This document shows, in pieces, positions 16,846 through 26,333 of a DNA stretch of 64,000 bases. The position numbers and the translations under genes are program-made. The notes below the pieces were generated by a model that saw only the letters and a program-made list of their open reading frames with translations, ran no database searches and was not told where the DNA came from. How positions within the stretch are numbered: position 1 is the stretch's first letter; each line of letters opens with the position of its first letter. Source of the DNA: Pelagihabitans sp963760375 (GTDB taxonomy: Bacteria > Bacteroidota > Bacteroidia > Flavobacteriales > Flavobacteriaceae); contig CAVXCS010000005.1 of NCBI GenBank assembly GCA_963760375.1, positions 1,054,001 through 1,118,000 of the forward strand. Direction: 5' to 3'.

Positions 16846-18811
16846 ATGAAAAAATTACTTTTCAAGACAATTTTCGTTCTGTCTTTTGGTCGTAACCGCT
16901 GTTTCGACCAGATCACAGGAATCGGGTACTTCAACGGAAAGTGTTTTTAGGACCTTTCAACAAGAATCCAATTCCGAAAAACGTCTCGATTTTTTCTTCG
17001 GTACCCATAACCGCTATAGGGAAAACTCAGCCTATGATTGGTTGGATAAGGTAAATCTTTATCTGGTTGAGGCCAATAAACAAAAAGACTCGCTCGATAT
17101 TCTGAATTATATGCTGATGCAGTCACAGGTATACCATGATCTGGGCGATTATGACAAAAGCTTGGCCATATCAAAAGAACTCTATCAAACGAAGGAAAAA
17201 CTCAGCTTAAAGACAAAATCCATACTGTTGGACCTCATGGACAACAGCTATGCCAAGTTGAAATTCTATGCCGAACAAATAGAGATCAGAAAAGAAAAAC
17301 GAAAACTGGGCATCACCAAAAACGTTTCTTATTATGATATCTATTCTGCCTTGGGATTTTATCGCAAAGCGATGGACGATTATTATATCGATGAGAAAAA
17401 GAATGTGGATGACGGGGATTTTTATGGCCAGGCCATATTCTACAACAATGTCGGTAACTTCCTGAGATTGGATAAGTCTACCCCAACGGCCCTAAGTACT
17501 TACAAAAAGGCGGAGGGGTTTTTGAATGTATATCTCAACGATGTCACCAAAGCCAAGACCGACAATAGGCTTTCGGAGGCACAACTGCTTAAAGGCATCA
17601 TCGAGGGAAATATAGGAAAGTGTTATACCCAATTGAAGCAATATAAAGAAGCGCTTCCCTATCTGGAAAGAAGTATCGAAACCATCAAGGAATACAGTAA
17701 GGGCAAGGTTTCTTCGGATCTAGTGGAGAACAGCCTGGAAATTGCGGATTGTTACCTTCAACTGAACGATTTTCAAAAGGCTACCGATTATTTGAGCGAC
17801 AACCTGAATCCCGTTAAGATTGAAAATGTCATAAAAAGGAACAGTCTCTTCGCTGCCTATTACGACAAAACACAGGACTATGCCAATGCGGTTTTCTATC
17901 TCAAAAAAAACCAACGCATCGTGGATTCGTTGGCGTCGGGCGATTCGTCTCTAAAACTGCAACAATTGCGGGTCGTTGTAGGGGAAGATCAGGAAAATAC
18001 ACGCACCATTGTACAGGAGCAGCGGCAGGCCCTTGAAGCATCACAAAATGAAATGATCGCCAAGGATGAGCGCAACAATTTGGTTTTTATATCCTTGGTA
18101 TTTACATTGCTTGGATTCGCTGCAATGGTTTACGCCTACCTTAGAAGTATCAAGAACCAAAGGCTGATCGCGGAGCAAAAATACATCATTGAAAATTCTT
18201 TGGTAGAGAAAGATTCGCTTTTGAAAGAAATACACCACAGGGTGAAGAACAATTTACAAATGGTGTCGAGCCTGTTGAGCCTTCAGACCAAAAACACGAG
18301 AAGCAAGGCCGCCATAGAAGCGCTGGAGGAAGGCAAAAGTAGGGTGAAAGCGATGGCCTTGATCCACCAAAAACTGTATCAAAACGAAGACCTTTCGGTC
18401 ATCGAAATGCAAGGCTATATCGAAAGTCTGATCAATAGCGTACAGTCGGTCTACAAAAAAGGCGGGCACAATATAAACATTACCATCGACGCCGAAGATG
18501 TGGAGCTCGACATCGATCGCGCGATTCCCTTTGGTTTGATTCTCAACGAATTGGTGTCGAACTCGTTTAAATATGCCTTCCCCACCGACGATGAAAATGG
18601 CAAAATATATATCCATATTCGGAAAATCGGAAATCAGGAAGGATTCTTCGAATATACCGATAACGGTGTAGGGCTTCCGGAAGATACCGAGGAACGCGCC
18701 AATTCTTCCATGGGAATTCGCCTGATGAACCGTTTGGCCAACCAGTTACAGACCAAGTTGAACGTTGACAAAACCACGGAGGGCGTGCGTTTTTGGTTCA
18801 ATTTCAAATAG
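16846..18811 (+). CDS. TPR sensor histidine kinase (HisKA_2 type); frame change inside the signal peptide
   Basis: The catalytic part is clear: TPR-like helices over roughly residues 50-390 in the periplasm, one membrane span (FISLVFTLLGFAAMVYAY), the HisKA_2 phospho-acceptor motif EIHHRVKNNLQMVSSLLSLQ, an N-box ILNELVSNSFKYAF and a G-box YTDNGVGLPE. The main frame begins with TTG at 16886, but an ATG at 16846 starts MKKLLFKTIFVL in the preceding frame; removing one T from TTCTGTCTTTTGG gives a textbook signal peptide, so the true protein is about 654 residues. HisKA_2 kinases of this build commonly pair with LytTR regulators in Bacteroidota. Signal sensed is unknown. Confidence 0.85.
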
Positions 18812-18818
18812 CGCCAAC

Positions 18819-19614
18819 TTACCTCACCTGGCTTCGCAATACTAGCTTGTGAAGAAGCCGGGGAAAAAACCGTTTTAGATAAATTCCGATCAATTCACGG
18901 CCCGCGATATAAGCCTCATATTTTTCTTTTTCTATGGCCCTGAGCATTTTTTTGGCAAAAACAGCCACTGGAATTCCATTTTGTGTCGCAACATCATCTT
19001 TCTCCTGCCGGCTGCCATCCGCGGTCAATGCATTTTTGGCGACATCGGTCTGTACAAAACCAGGGCAGATCATGGTCACAAGAAGTCCATCTTTCCCATG
19101 TTCCATGCGCAATACATCAAAAAAACCATGAAGGGCGTGTTTTGCACCACAATAGCCGGAGCGGTAGGGAGAATCCGAACTTGCCCATCAAACTGCTGAC
19201 CGTCACAAAATGCCCTTTTTTCCTTCCGATGAAATGGGGCAGGAGGGCTTTGGTAAGGGCAACCGTGCCAAGATAGTCGATGTCGATCAGTTTTTGATAT
19301 ACCGAAAAATCGGTATCGAGGATCAATGAACGCTGGCTGATTCCAGCATTGTTGATCAAAAGGTCGATTGACCCAAAAGCCGAAATGGCCTCCTCCGCTT
19401 TTTGTTCCAATGTATCGAATGCCGCCAGGTCTAGGGGCAAGATATATACCTTCCCCGGAACCTTGCTTCGGTCTTTTACGGCCTGCAATGCCTCCGCCTT
19501 CCTCGACGAGAGAATGAGATTGCAATTTTTTTGCCCCAACAAATAGGCAAGGGCTTCACCAATTCCGGAGGAAGCGCCGGTAATCCAGACCGTTTTATTT
19601 TCTAACTGTGCCAT
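18819..19614 (-). pseudogene. Short-chain dehydrogenase/reductase, frameshifted
   Basis: A classical SDR of about 264-266 residues. The first frame holds TGASSGIGEALAYLLG (NAD(P)-binding), LLINNAGISQRS and HFVTVSSLMGKFGFSLP with the catalytic Ser. The catalytic Tyr and Lys lie in the following frame as SGYCGAKHALHGFFD, then LLVTMICPGFVQTDVA and KRFFPRLLHKLV. The family normally reads LPYRSGYC at this point; the DNA CTACCGCTCCGGC would fit if one of two TACCG repeats had been lost, a 5-base deletion. A single surplus base would also explain it. As read, the protein ends before the active-site Tyr and should be inactive. Divergent from menC and convergent with the kinase. Confidence 0.8.
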
Positions 19615-19617
19615 CAC

Positions 19618-19650
19618 TTGCTTTAAACACCTAAAATATAGCTAAATTTG
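19618..19650 (+). promoter_or_regulatory. Promoter of the menC-CPBP-menE unit
   Basis: TTG at 19618-19620, a 22-nt spacer and TAAATTTG at 19643-19650, an exact TAnnTTTG box. The menC ATG is 9 nt downstream of the box, so the message should have almost no leader. Confidence 0.55.
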
Positions 19651-19659
19651 TAGGTTTAG

Positions 19660-20713
19660 ATGAAAGCCAGATTCAAAAAGTATATTTTAGATTTTAAGCG
19701 GCCGAGCGGAACCTCCCGTGGCGTCCTTACCCATAAGGAATCCTGGTTTATCATCTTGGAAGCCGAGGGAAAATATGGGATTGGGGAATGTGGCCTTTTA
19801 CGGGGATTGTCAATTGATGATGTGGCCGATTATGAAGACCGACTACAGTGGACCTGTGAGCACATCCAACTAGGAGAGGCATTGTTGTGGCAAAAGCTGA
19901 TGGCGTACCCAAGTATTCAGTTCGGGGTCGAGCAGGCCTTCTTATCACTGCGGTCTCCTGATCCCTTCGAGATATTCCCTTCCGATTTCACCCGAAGTGA
20001 AGCGCCCATTACCATCAATGGTCTCATATGGATGGGCGAGAAGGAATTTATGCTTGCACAGATCCGCGAGAAATTGGCCAACGGTTTCAATTGCATCAAA
20101 ATGAAGATCGGCGCTGTCGATTTTGAAACCGAATTGTCGATATTAAAAGCCATCCGTCAAAAACATGGGGCAGATGAAGTGCAACTTCGGGTCGATGCCA
20201 ATGGCGCATTTGAACCCAAAGAGGCTTTGGGCAAATTGAAGTTGTTGTCTAAACTAAATCTGCATTCCATAGAACAGCCCATAAAACAAGGCCAGATCAT
20301 GCAAATGGCCAAACTGTGCAGTCACTACGCCATTGCCCATTGCCCTTGACGAAGAATTGATCGGAATCAATACTGTAACGGATAAGGAAAAATTACTACT
20401 AACCGTTCAACCGCAATTTATCATCTTAAAACCAAGTCTGGTGGGCGGCTTTAAGGGATGTATGGAATGGATCACGCTTGCAAAAAAACATCGCATTGGC
20501 TGGTGGATAACCAGCGCCCTTGAAAGCAATATTGGCCTGAACGCCATTGCGCAATTTACATTTGGTCTGCGCAATTCGTTGCCTCAAGGCCTGGGTACCG
20601 GGGCCCTGTACACCAATAATTTTGAATGCCCACTCACTGTGGAAAACGGAAAACTTTATTATAGAAGCGCTAAAATTTGGAAATCTAATTTGATACAGGA
20701 ATTATGTACATAG
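19660..20713 (+). pseudogene. menC: o-succinylbenzoate synthase, frameshifted
   Basis: An enolase-superfamily enzyme that dehydrates SHCHC to o-succinylbenzoate. Frame one carries the capping domain and the first barrel half: GIGECGLLRGLS, CIKMKIGAVDFETEL (catalytic Lys), LRVDANGAFEPKEAL (metal Asp) and LHSIEQPI (metal Glu). From about 20325 the frame moves by one: PIALDEELIG (third metal Asp), FIILKPSLVGGF (second catalytic Lys) and WWITSALESNIGLNAIAQF. Removing one base in AGTCACTACGCC gives SHTPLPIALDEEL and a protein of about 350 residues. All catalytic residues survive the repair. The stop overlaps the next gene's start by 10 nt. Confidence 0.88.
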
Positions 20714-21687
20714 AGGAAGGCTATACGATTAAACACGATTTTTGGCGGTATATTTTAGGCTGGTTTTTGATTTTTATGGGATGGCAGCTGGTGGGCATGA
20801 TTCCCCTGATGATAGCCATAATTTCCAAAGTGGAACATTTGGCCGACCTTCCAACGGATATCACTGAAATGTCAGATCTTTTGGGGTCGAACACTTTCTT
20901 GTTCCTGATGTTGCTTGCCTTTGCCATTGCCCTGATCACGACTTTTTTAACCGCAAAATTACTCCATGGGCAAGGGATCGTTTCCTTGACCACCTCCAGA
21001 AAAAAAATCGATTGGAGGCGCATAGGGTATTCGTTTGGGTTATGGGCCTTCGTCTCCGTTGCGCTTACCCTGATCGATGTGTTCCTTTCCCCTGAAGATT
21101 ATGAACGCAACTTTGAATTGATTCCTTTTCTGATCCTCGCGGTCATTGCGGTGACCTTGATACCCTTTCAAACCAGTTTCGAGGAATATTTTTTAAGGGG
21201 CTATTCGATGCAGGGCATCGGATTATTGGCAAAAAACAGATGGGTACCCCTACTGATCACTTCGGTGATCTTCGGGTTGTTGCACCTGGCCAATCCGGAA
21301 GTGGATAAATTGGGGTATGGCATTATGATATATTATATCGGAACCGGCTTATTTTTGGGGATACTGACCCTCATGGACGAAGGTTTGGAGCTGGCCCTTG
21401 GCTTTCATGCCGCCAATAATCTTACCGGGGCGTTATTGTTGACCTCCGATTGGTCGGCCTTCCAAACCCATTCGATCTATAAGGACATTTCTGACCCGGT
21501 CTTGGGATGGGATGTGCTGGCCCCCGTTTTGATCGTATATCCCATACTCTTGTACATCTTTGCAAAGAAATATGGGTGGAGCGATTGGAAGAGTCGACTC
21601 ATGGGTGGTTTGACCCCACCGGCAACCGTTGCTTCAATTGAAATGGACAACCCCAACCTAAACAATGACACCAATGACCTTTCATGA
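20704..21687 (+). CDS. CPBP family intramembrane metalloprotease
   Basis: A 327-residue multi-pass membrane protein of the CAAX-protease and bacteriocin-processing (CPBP) family. The diagnostic motifs are FEEYFLRGYSMQG (EExxxR, metal and catalytic Glu), FGLLHLANPE (motif with His) and LALGFHAANNL (third motif with His and Asn). About eight hydrophobic segments are visible, the last near PVLIVYPILLYIF. Substrate unknown; Bacteroidota members are often found between menC and menE, as here, without a known connection to quinones. The tail after residue 305 is hydrophilic and overlaps the menE start region by 14-23 nt. Confidence 0.9.
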   Translation: MYIEEGYTIKHDFWRYILGWFLIFMGWQLVGMIPLMIAIISKVEHLADLPTDITEMSDLLGSNTFLFLMLLAFAIALITTFLTAKLLHGQGIVSLTTSRKKIDWRRIGYSFGLWAFVSVALTLIDVFLSPEDYERNFELIPFLILAVIAVTLIPFQTSFEEYFLRGYSMQGIGLLAKNRWVPLLITSVIFGLLHLANPEVDKLGYGIMIYYIGTGLFLGILTLMDEGLELALGFHAANNLTGALLLTSDWSAFQTHSIYKDISDPVLGWDVLAPVLIVYPILLYIFAKKYGWSDWKSRLMGGLTPPATVASIEMDNPNLNNDTNDLS

Positions 21688-22801
21688 AATACATCCCAAG
21701 TTCAAATTAAATGGCCATTCGTACACCAAGGAAGAACTATCGGAAGTAGCCTATAGTCTGGTGAAAGAAGGCCTTCCCTATGAACAGCAGATCGGTGATT
21801 TTTTGATGGACTGGTTAAACAATAAGGAACAAATTGCGATGCGTACCTCAGGCTCTACCGGCGAACCCAGGACGTTTTTGATGCAGAAGGAAAAAATGGT
21901 AAAATCTGCTTTGGCCACGGCCGAATTCTTTAGACTTCAGCCGGGTGATACTGCTTTGATGTGCCTTCCCGTAGGCTATATCGCGGGAAAGATGATGTTG
22001 GTCAGGGCCATGGTCATCGGTCTTCAAATCGATTGTGTGGAACCTTCCTCGAGTCCTTTGACCGGGATTCGGAAAAAATATGATTTTTGCGCCATGGTGC
22101 CCCTACAATTGCGTTCTTCCTTAAACGATTTGGAAGGGATCAAAACGCTAATTATTGGCGGGGCACCCCTTTCTGCAACATTGAAACAACAAGTTCAAGA
22201 TAGGACTACCGGTATTTATGAGACCTATGGGATGACTGAAACCGTCAGCCATGTGGCGGTGAAAAGGGTGAACCATATTTTAGGGTCTCACGAACCTGCC
22301 CATTTATCGGGGTCGAACGAATCATCGAAAAGCGAAATGGCATGCTTCCATGCATTGCCCAACATAACTTTTTCACAAGATCCACGTGGTTGTTTGGTCA
22401 TCGAAGCCCCAGGCTTACTGGACAATCCCTTAGTTACCAATGACATGGTAAATCTTATTTCTGAGAAAGCCTTCGTGTGGTTGGGCCGGTACGATCATAT
22501 CATCAATTCGGGCGGCATCAAGCTCAATCCGGAACAGATCGAATACAAACTATCACCCGGCATCGATTGTAGGTTTTTGATCGCAGGTGTGCCAGATGAT
22601 CGATTGGGCCAAAGGCTGGTCTTGGTTTTGGAAAGCGAAGACCAGGCCGGGATATCGCTTCAAAACTTGGCCAAAACGCCAAATATCGAAAAATACGAAA
22701 TGCCAAAAGAAGTCTATCATCTGGCCAAGTTCGAGGAGACGGGCAATGGCAAGGTACAGCGGGAGAAAACCATTGCGAACCTAATTCGCTCTCTTTCTTA
22801 A
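21665..22801 (+). CDS. menE: o-succinylbenzoate-CoA ligase
   Basis: A 378-residue member of the acyl-adenylate-forming family that activates o-succinylbenzoate with CoA before naphthoate ring closure by MenB. The ATP-binding loop is MRTSGSTGEPRTF, the A5 motif is GIYETYGMTETVSHVA, and A7/A8 appear as FVWLGRYDHIINSGGIKLNP. The C-terminal Lys of the adenylation step is in ETGNGKVQREKTIA. It is shorter than the 450-490 residues of E. coli MenE because much of the N-terminal subdomain is missing, as usual in Flavobacteriia. ATGs at 21665 and 21674 are both possible starts; both overlap the CPBP gene. Confidence 0.9.
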   Translation: MTPMTFHEIHPKFKLNGHSYTKEELSEVAYSLVKEGLPYEQQIGDFLMDWLNNKEQIAMRTSGSTGEPRTFLMQKEKMVKSALATAEFFRLQPGDTALMCLPVGYIAGKMMLVRAMVIGLQIDCVEPSSSPLTGIRKKYDFCAMVPLQLRSSLNDLEGIKTLIIGGAPLSATLKQQVQDRTTGIYETYGMTETVSHVAVKRVNHILGSHEPAHLSGSNESSKSEMACFHALPNITFSQDPRGCLVIEAPGLLDNPLVTNDMVNLISEKAFVWLGRYDHIINSGGIKLNPEQIEYKLSPGIDCRFLIAGVPDDRLGQRLVLVLESEDQAGISLQNLAKTPNIEKYEMPKEVYHLAKFEETGNGKVQREKTIANLIRSLS

Positions 22802-22858
22802 ACCAAAATACTTTTTTAATCTATATTAATTTCTATTTTAGAACCCCAAAACACGATA

Positions 22859-24205
22859 ATGAAAAATGTAATTATTATTGCGCTCCTTTTGCTTTCATCG
22901 ACGGTCTATACCCAACAAATCATCCCGGAAAAGGAACGTGCCAAAGTAATTGATGACATACTGAAAGATCGTTTCGATCAACTATTGCCGTCATTGATGG
23001 ACAAAACCGAAATTGATATGTGGATCGTAATCTCAAGGGAATACAACGAAGATCCCGTTTTGCGCACCATGTTGCCGGCTACCTGGCTGAACGCCCGTAG
23101 AAGGACCATTCTGCTCTTTTATAGAAACAAATCCCAAAACAGTATCGAAAAGTTGGCCGTGGCGCGTTACGATGTAGGGGATAATATCAAATCGGCATGG
23201 GACAAGGAAAAAGAACCGGATCAGTGGAACCGATTGGTACAATTGATCGAGGAACGCAACCCCAAAAAAATCGGACTCAACTTTTCCAAAGATCATAATA
23301 TTGCCGACGGCCTTGACAAAACAGACTACGATGAATTCATGAAGAAACTTCCTAAAAAACACCATAGCAAGGTTGTTTCGGCAGAACAATTGGCCGTACG
23401 CTGGATAGAGACCAGGTCCGCCAGGGAAATGGTGGTCTACGACCAATTGGTAGACATTACACATGACATCATCGCGGAGGCCTTTTCAGAAAACGTGATC
23501 ACCCCGGGCATTACGACCACTTCACAAGTTGAGTGGTGGATGCGACAAAAAGTGACCGATTTAGGGCTTGAAACCTGGTTTCATCCGACTGTGGATATCC
23601 AAAGGAGCAGTGAGGAATTAGGGGACCATCTTTATTCCTTTTCTAGTCGGCCGGAAGATATGGTCATTTTGCCAGGGGATCTGTTGCACTGCGATTTTGG
23701 AATTACTTACCTAAGATTGAATACCGATTGCCAAGAGTTGGCCTATGTGCTGAAACCAAAGGAAACGGAAGCACCGATTTTCTTAAAAAACGGACTAAAG
23801 GACGGGAATCGGGTACAGGATTTCCTGACCAATAACATGGTTGGCGGGAAAACCGGTAATGAAATTTTGGCCAAATCGCTCCAGGACGCGAAGGAGGCGG
23901 GCTTAAGGCCGTCCATTTATACACACCCGTTGGGGTTTTATGGCCATTCTGCGGGGACGACCATCGGGATGTGGGATGCGCAAGGGGGCGTGATGACAGA
24001 CGATGGGGAGCATTATCCCTTGAATCAGAACACGGTCTATGCCATTGAATTGAATACCACCATCACGATTCCCGAATGGAAAAGGGACATACGTATCATG
24101 CTCGAGGAAGCCGGGTATTATGGTGAAGGGGGTTTCCGCTATGTAAATGGAAGACAGACCGAACTACTGCTAATCCCAAGGAACAAAAATCAACAGGGAT
24201 ACTAG
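22859..24205 (+). CDS. Secreted M24-family peptidase (Xaa-Pro aminopeptidase-like)
   Basis: A 448-residue protein with signal peptide (MKNVIIIALLLLSSTVYTQ), so probably periplasmic. After a creatinase-like N-terminal domain (residues 30-180) comes the pita-bread fold. Dinuclear-metal ligands of M24 enzymes can be matched: Asp in LLHCDFGITY, Asp in LRLNTDCQEL, His in YTHPLGFYGHSAG, Glu in YAIELNTTI and Glu in IMLEEAGYYGEGG. The set looks complete, so activity is likely, with Xaa-Pro or other N-terminal dipeptides as candidate substrates. It precedes the two plug/TPR proteins on the same strand with a 112-nt gap. Confidence 0.85.
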   Translation: MKNVIIIALLLLSSTVYTQQIIPEKERAKVIDDILKDRFDQLLPSLMDKTEIDMWIVISREYNEDPVLRTMLPATWLNARRRTILLFYRNKSQNSIEKLAVARYDVGDNIKSAWDKEKEPDQWNRLVQLIEERNPKKIGLNFSKDHNIADGLDKTDYDEFMKKLPKKHHSKVVSAEQLAVRWIETRSAREMVVYDQLVDITHDIIAEAFSENVITPGITTTSQVEWWMRQKVTDLGLETWFHPTVDIQRSSEELGDHLYSFSSRPEDMVILPGDLLHCDFGITYLRLNTDCQELAYVLKPKETEAPIFLKNGLKDGNRVQDFLTNNMVGGKTGNEILAKSLQDAKEAGLRPSIYTHPLGFYGHSAGTTIGMWDAQGGVMTDDGEHYPLNQNTVYAIELNTTITIPEWKRDIRIMLEEAGYYGEGGFRYVNGRQTELLLIPRNKNQQGY

Positions 24206-24317
24206 TAAAGTAGCTGCCAACAAACATGGTCGATAGCCTGCAATTACTGTTAATTTTTGTCTAAAAGGGTTTCTGATCTCCACTTATTTTGTAATTTTTA
24301 GTAAAAAAATAAGTGCT

Positions 24318-26063
24318 ATGAAAAAGATAACCCTTTTATGCTTTCTTGTTGTGGGTGCCATTTTCGCCCAAGAAAGGAGCAAAATCATTTCCGGTTCGAT
24401 ATCCGACGGGCAAAACCCGATCACAATCGCCCAAATTAGCCTGAAAGGTGCTACTTCACCCTTGGTGGGCACGGATTCACAGGGCAAATATTCGATCGAG
24501 GCAAACGTTGGAGATATCATTGTTTATTCTTCCCCAGGTATGCGCGATATCGAAATATTGGTGGAAGATGTCACGCGCATTTTAAATATTACGATGTTTC
24601 CGGATGTGGAGGAGTTGGATGAGGTGGTGGTGACCAAAAGCCGAAGAAAATCCCAACTCGAACTGCAACAAGAATATGATTCGAACCCCAATATCATCAA
24701 AACGGCCTATGGCTTCATCAACAGCGAAACTTCTGCATACAGGGTGAAGATCATGGCCGAAAACCAAATCAATGCAGTTGGACTTTGCATCATAGACCTG
24801 CTTAGGGGCCAATTTGCGGGAATCCTGGTGAGCGGGAATTGCCAAAGTGGCGGATCTGTTATTTTTCGCGGTATCGGTTCAATTTCAAGTGGTCAACCGG
24901 CAGTTTTCGACGTTGACGGCCAAATATTGAATGACCCACCACTTTGGATATTGCCCAACAATATTCAAAGATTGGCGATTTTACCGGGCTTGTCAGCTAG
25001 AACGGCCTATGGTGGTATCGCTTCCGGGGGGGTGGTGGTGATCAACACAAAGGCAGCCAGCAATTCGATTGTCTCCGGGGCGTTGAAGGATAAGGCCAGA
25101 CTTCGAAATAATATGGTCACGGGAAGGGTTTTGACCCAGGCGGAGCTGTCAAAAGATTTGCCTACCTATCTTCAGGAATTGCAGGCCAGCAACACTTTCG
25201 AAGAGGCCAAAAAAGTGTATATGGAGCGCGCGCTTCAATACAGCGGCAACCCCGGTTTTTATGTTGACGCCTATAGGTATTTTTCGGATCGATGGTCGCA
25301 AAGCGGTTTCTCGGACGTGTTGATCGATGCGAATATGGAAAAAATGTATAACAATGCGCCAGCGCTCAAGGCATTGGCTTATGCCTATCAAGAGCAGGGC
25401 CAATACGAACTGGCACATAAAACCTTTAAAGATATCTTCACTTTGAGGCCCAATTATGTTCAATCCTATCTCGATCTGGCCAATAGTTATCGCGATATAG
25501 GCGATTCCAAAAGGGCTGCCAACCTTTTTGCCCGTTATTATTACCTGTTGGATGAAGGTTTTCTCAATGCCGACGAGGCATACTTTTCACCCTTGATGGA
25601 TAGAGAATTCAACAACCTGTTGCGATTGGGTGGAAATGCCCTTGTCGCGAAATCAGGCAAAAAGATATATTTTTCCGCAGAGGAGTTCAAGGGCACCCGT
25701 TTGGTCTTTGAATGGGATAATGGGGACGCCGAGTTCGAACTACAGTTCGTGAACCCAAAAGACCAACAATATACTTGGAAACATACCATGGAGCAAAATG
25801 CTGAATTGCTCACTTTGGAGAAAGAACAGGGTTTTTCAATAGGGGAGTATTTTTTGGATAATTCCCTCCCGGGAACTTGGAAGGTGAACATCAGGTATCT
25901 GGGCAACAAAAGTTTAACGCCCACCTATCTCAAAGCTACGATTTACCATAATTACGGAACGACATCACAACGCAAGGAGATCAGGCTCTACCGTCTGCAG
26001 ACGAAGCAGGTGAACCAAGCCCTTTTCCCCTTGAGCATCAGCAGCGCTTTGGTGGGCAACTAG
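24318..26063 (+). CDS. Barrel-less CarboxypepD_reg / TonB plug-like / TPR protein (copy A)
   Basis: A 581-residue exported protein of unknown function. Signal peptide MKKITLLCFLVVGAIFAQ. Residues 25-110 form a carboxypeptidase-regulatory-like sandwich (ISGSISDGQNPITIAQISLK, GTDSQGKYSIEANVGDIIVY) ending at the ELDEVVV box that leads into plugs in SusC-type receptors. Residues 140-255 resemble a TonB plug (SGGSVIFRGIGSIS, PAVFDVDGQILNDPP, ASGGVVVINTK). Instead of a beta barrel there is a helical, TPR-like stretch (ALKALAYAYQEQGQYELAHK, YLDLANSYRDIGDSKRAAN) and a C-terminal beta domain (TRLVFEWDNGDAEFELQFVN). Followed 270 nt later by a same-length paralogue. Probably periplasmic or attached to an outer-membrane complex. 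Confidence 0.8.
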   Translation: MKKITLLCFLVVGAIFAQERSKIISGSISDGQNPITIAQISLKGATSPLVGTDSQGKYSIEANVGDIIVYSSPGMRDIEILVEDVTRILNITMFPDVEELDEVVVTKSRRKSQLELQQEYDSNPNIIKTAYGFINSETSAYRVKIMAENQINAVGLCIIDLLRGQFAGILVSGNCQSGGSVIFRGIGSISSGQPAVFDVDGQILNDPPLWILPNNIQRLAILPGLSARTAYGGIASGGVVVINTKAASNSIVSGALKDKARLRNNMVTGRVLTQAELSKDLPTYLQELQASNTFEEAKKVYMERALQYSGNPGFYVDAYRYFSDRWSQSGFSDVLIDANMEKMYNNAPALKALAYAYQEQGQYELAHKTFKDIFTLRPNYVQSYLDLANSYRDIGDSKRAANLFARYYYLLDEGFLNADEAYFSPLMDREFNNLLRLGGNALVAKSGKKIYFSAEEFKGTRLVFEWDNGDAEFELQFVNPKDQQYTWKHTMEQNAELLTLEKEQGFSIGEYFLDNSLPGTWKVNIRYLGNKSLTPTYLKATIYHNYGTTSQRKEIRLYRLQTKQVNQALFPLSISSALVGN

Positions 26064-26066
26064 ATT

Positions 26067-26105
26067 AAAAAAAAGGCATATACTTGCTCTTGTGGCTTGC
26101 CTTTT
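26067..26105 (+). terminator. Probable terminator between the tandem paralogues
   Basis: AAAAGGCA at 26071-26078 pairs with TGCCTTTT at 26098-26105 across a 19-nt loop, next to T-rich sequence. It lies 4 nt after the stop of copy A, so the two copies may be transcribed separately. Confidence 0.5.
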
Positions 26106-26333
26106 CTGGTTGAAATTTTATCTTTGTTGCCTTTGTCGGGGCGATGATGTTTTATTTTGGTATTTCCTAAAAAGCGCCTATAAGTTATAGCCTGTTCAGA
26201 CACAAATTTTACGTCCGAATGCCACTGAGGGTTCATTCAGTATGTGGTTTTGAAGCAGGTGAACGAAGCGCCCCCCCTCGCATATCGTTCCCCTAGACGT
26301 TTATTGAACCAATCCCTTAATCGTTGAATTAAA

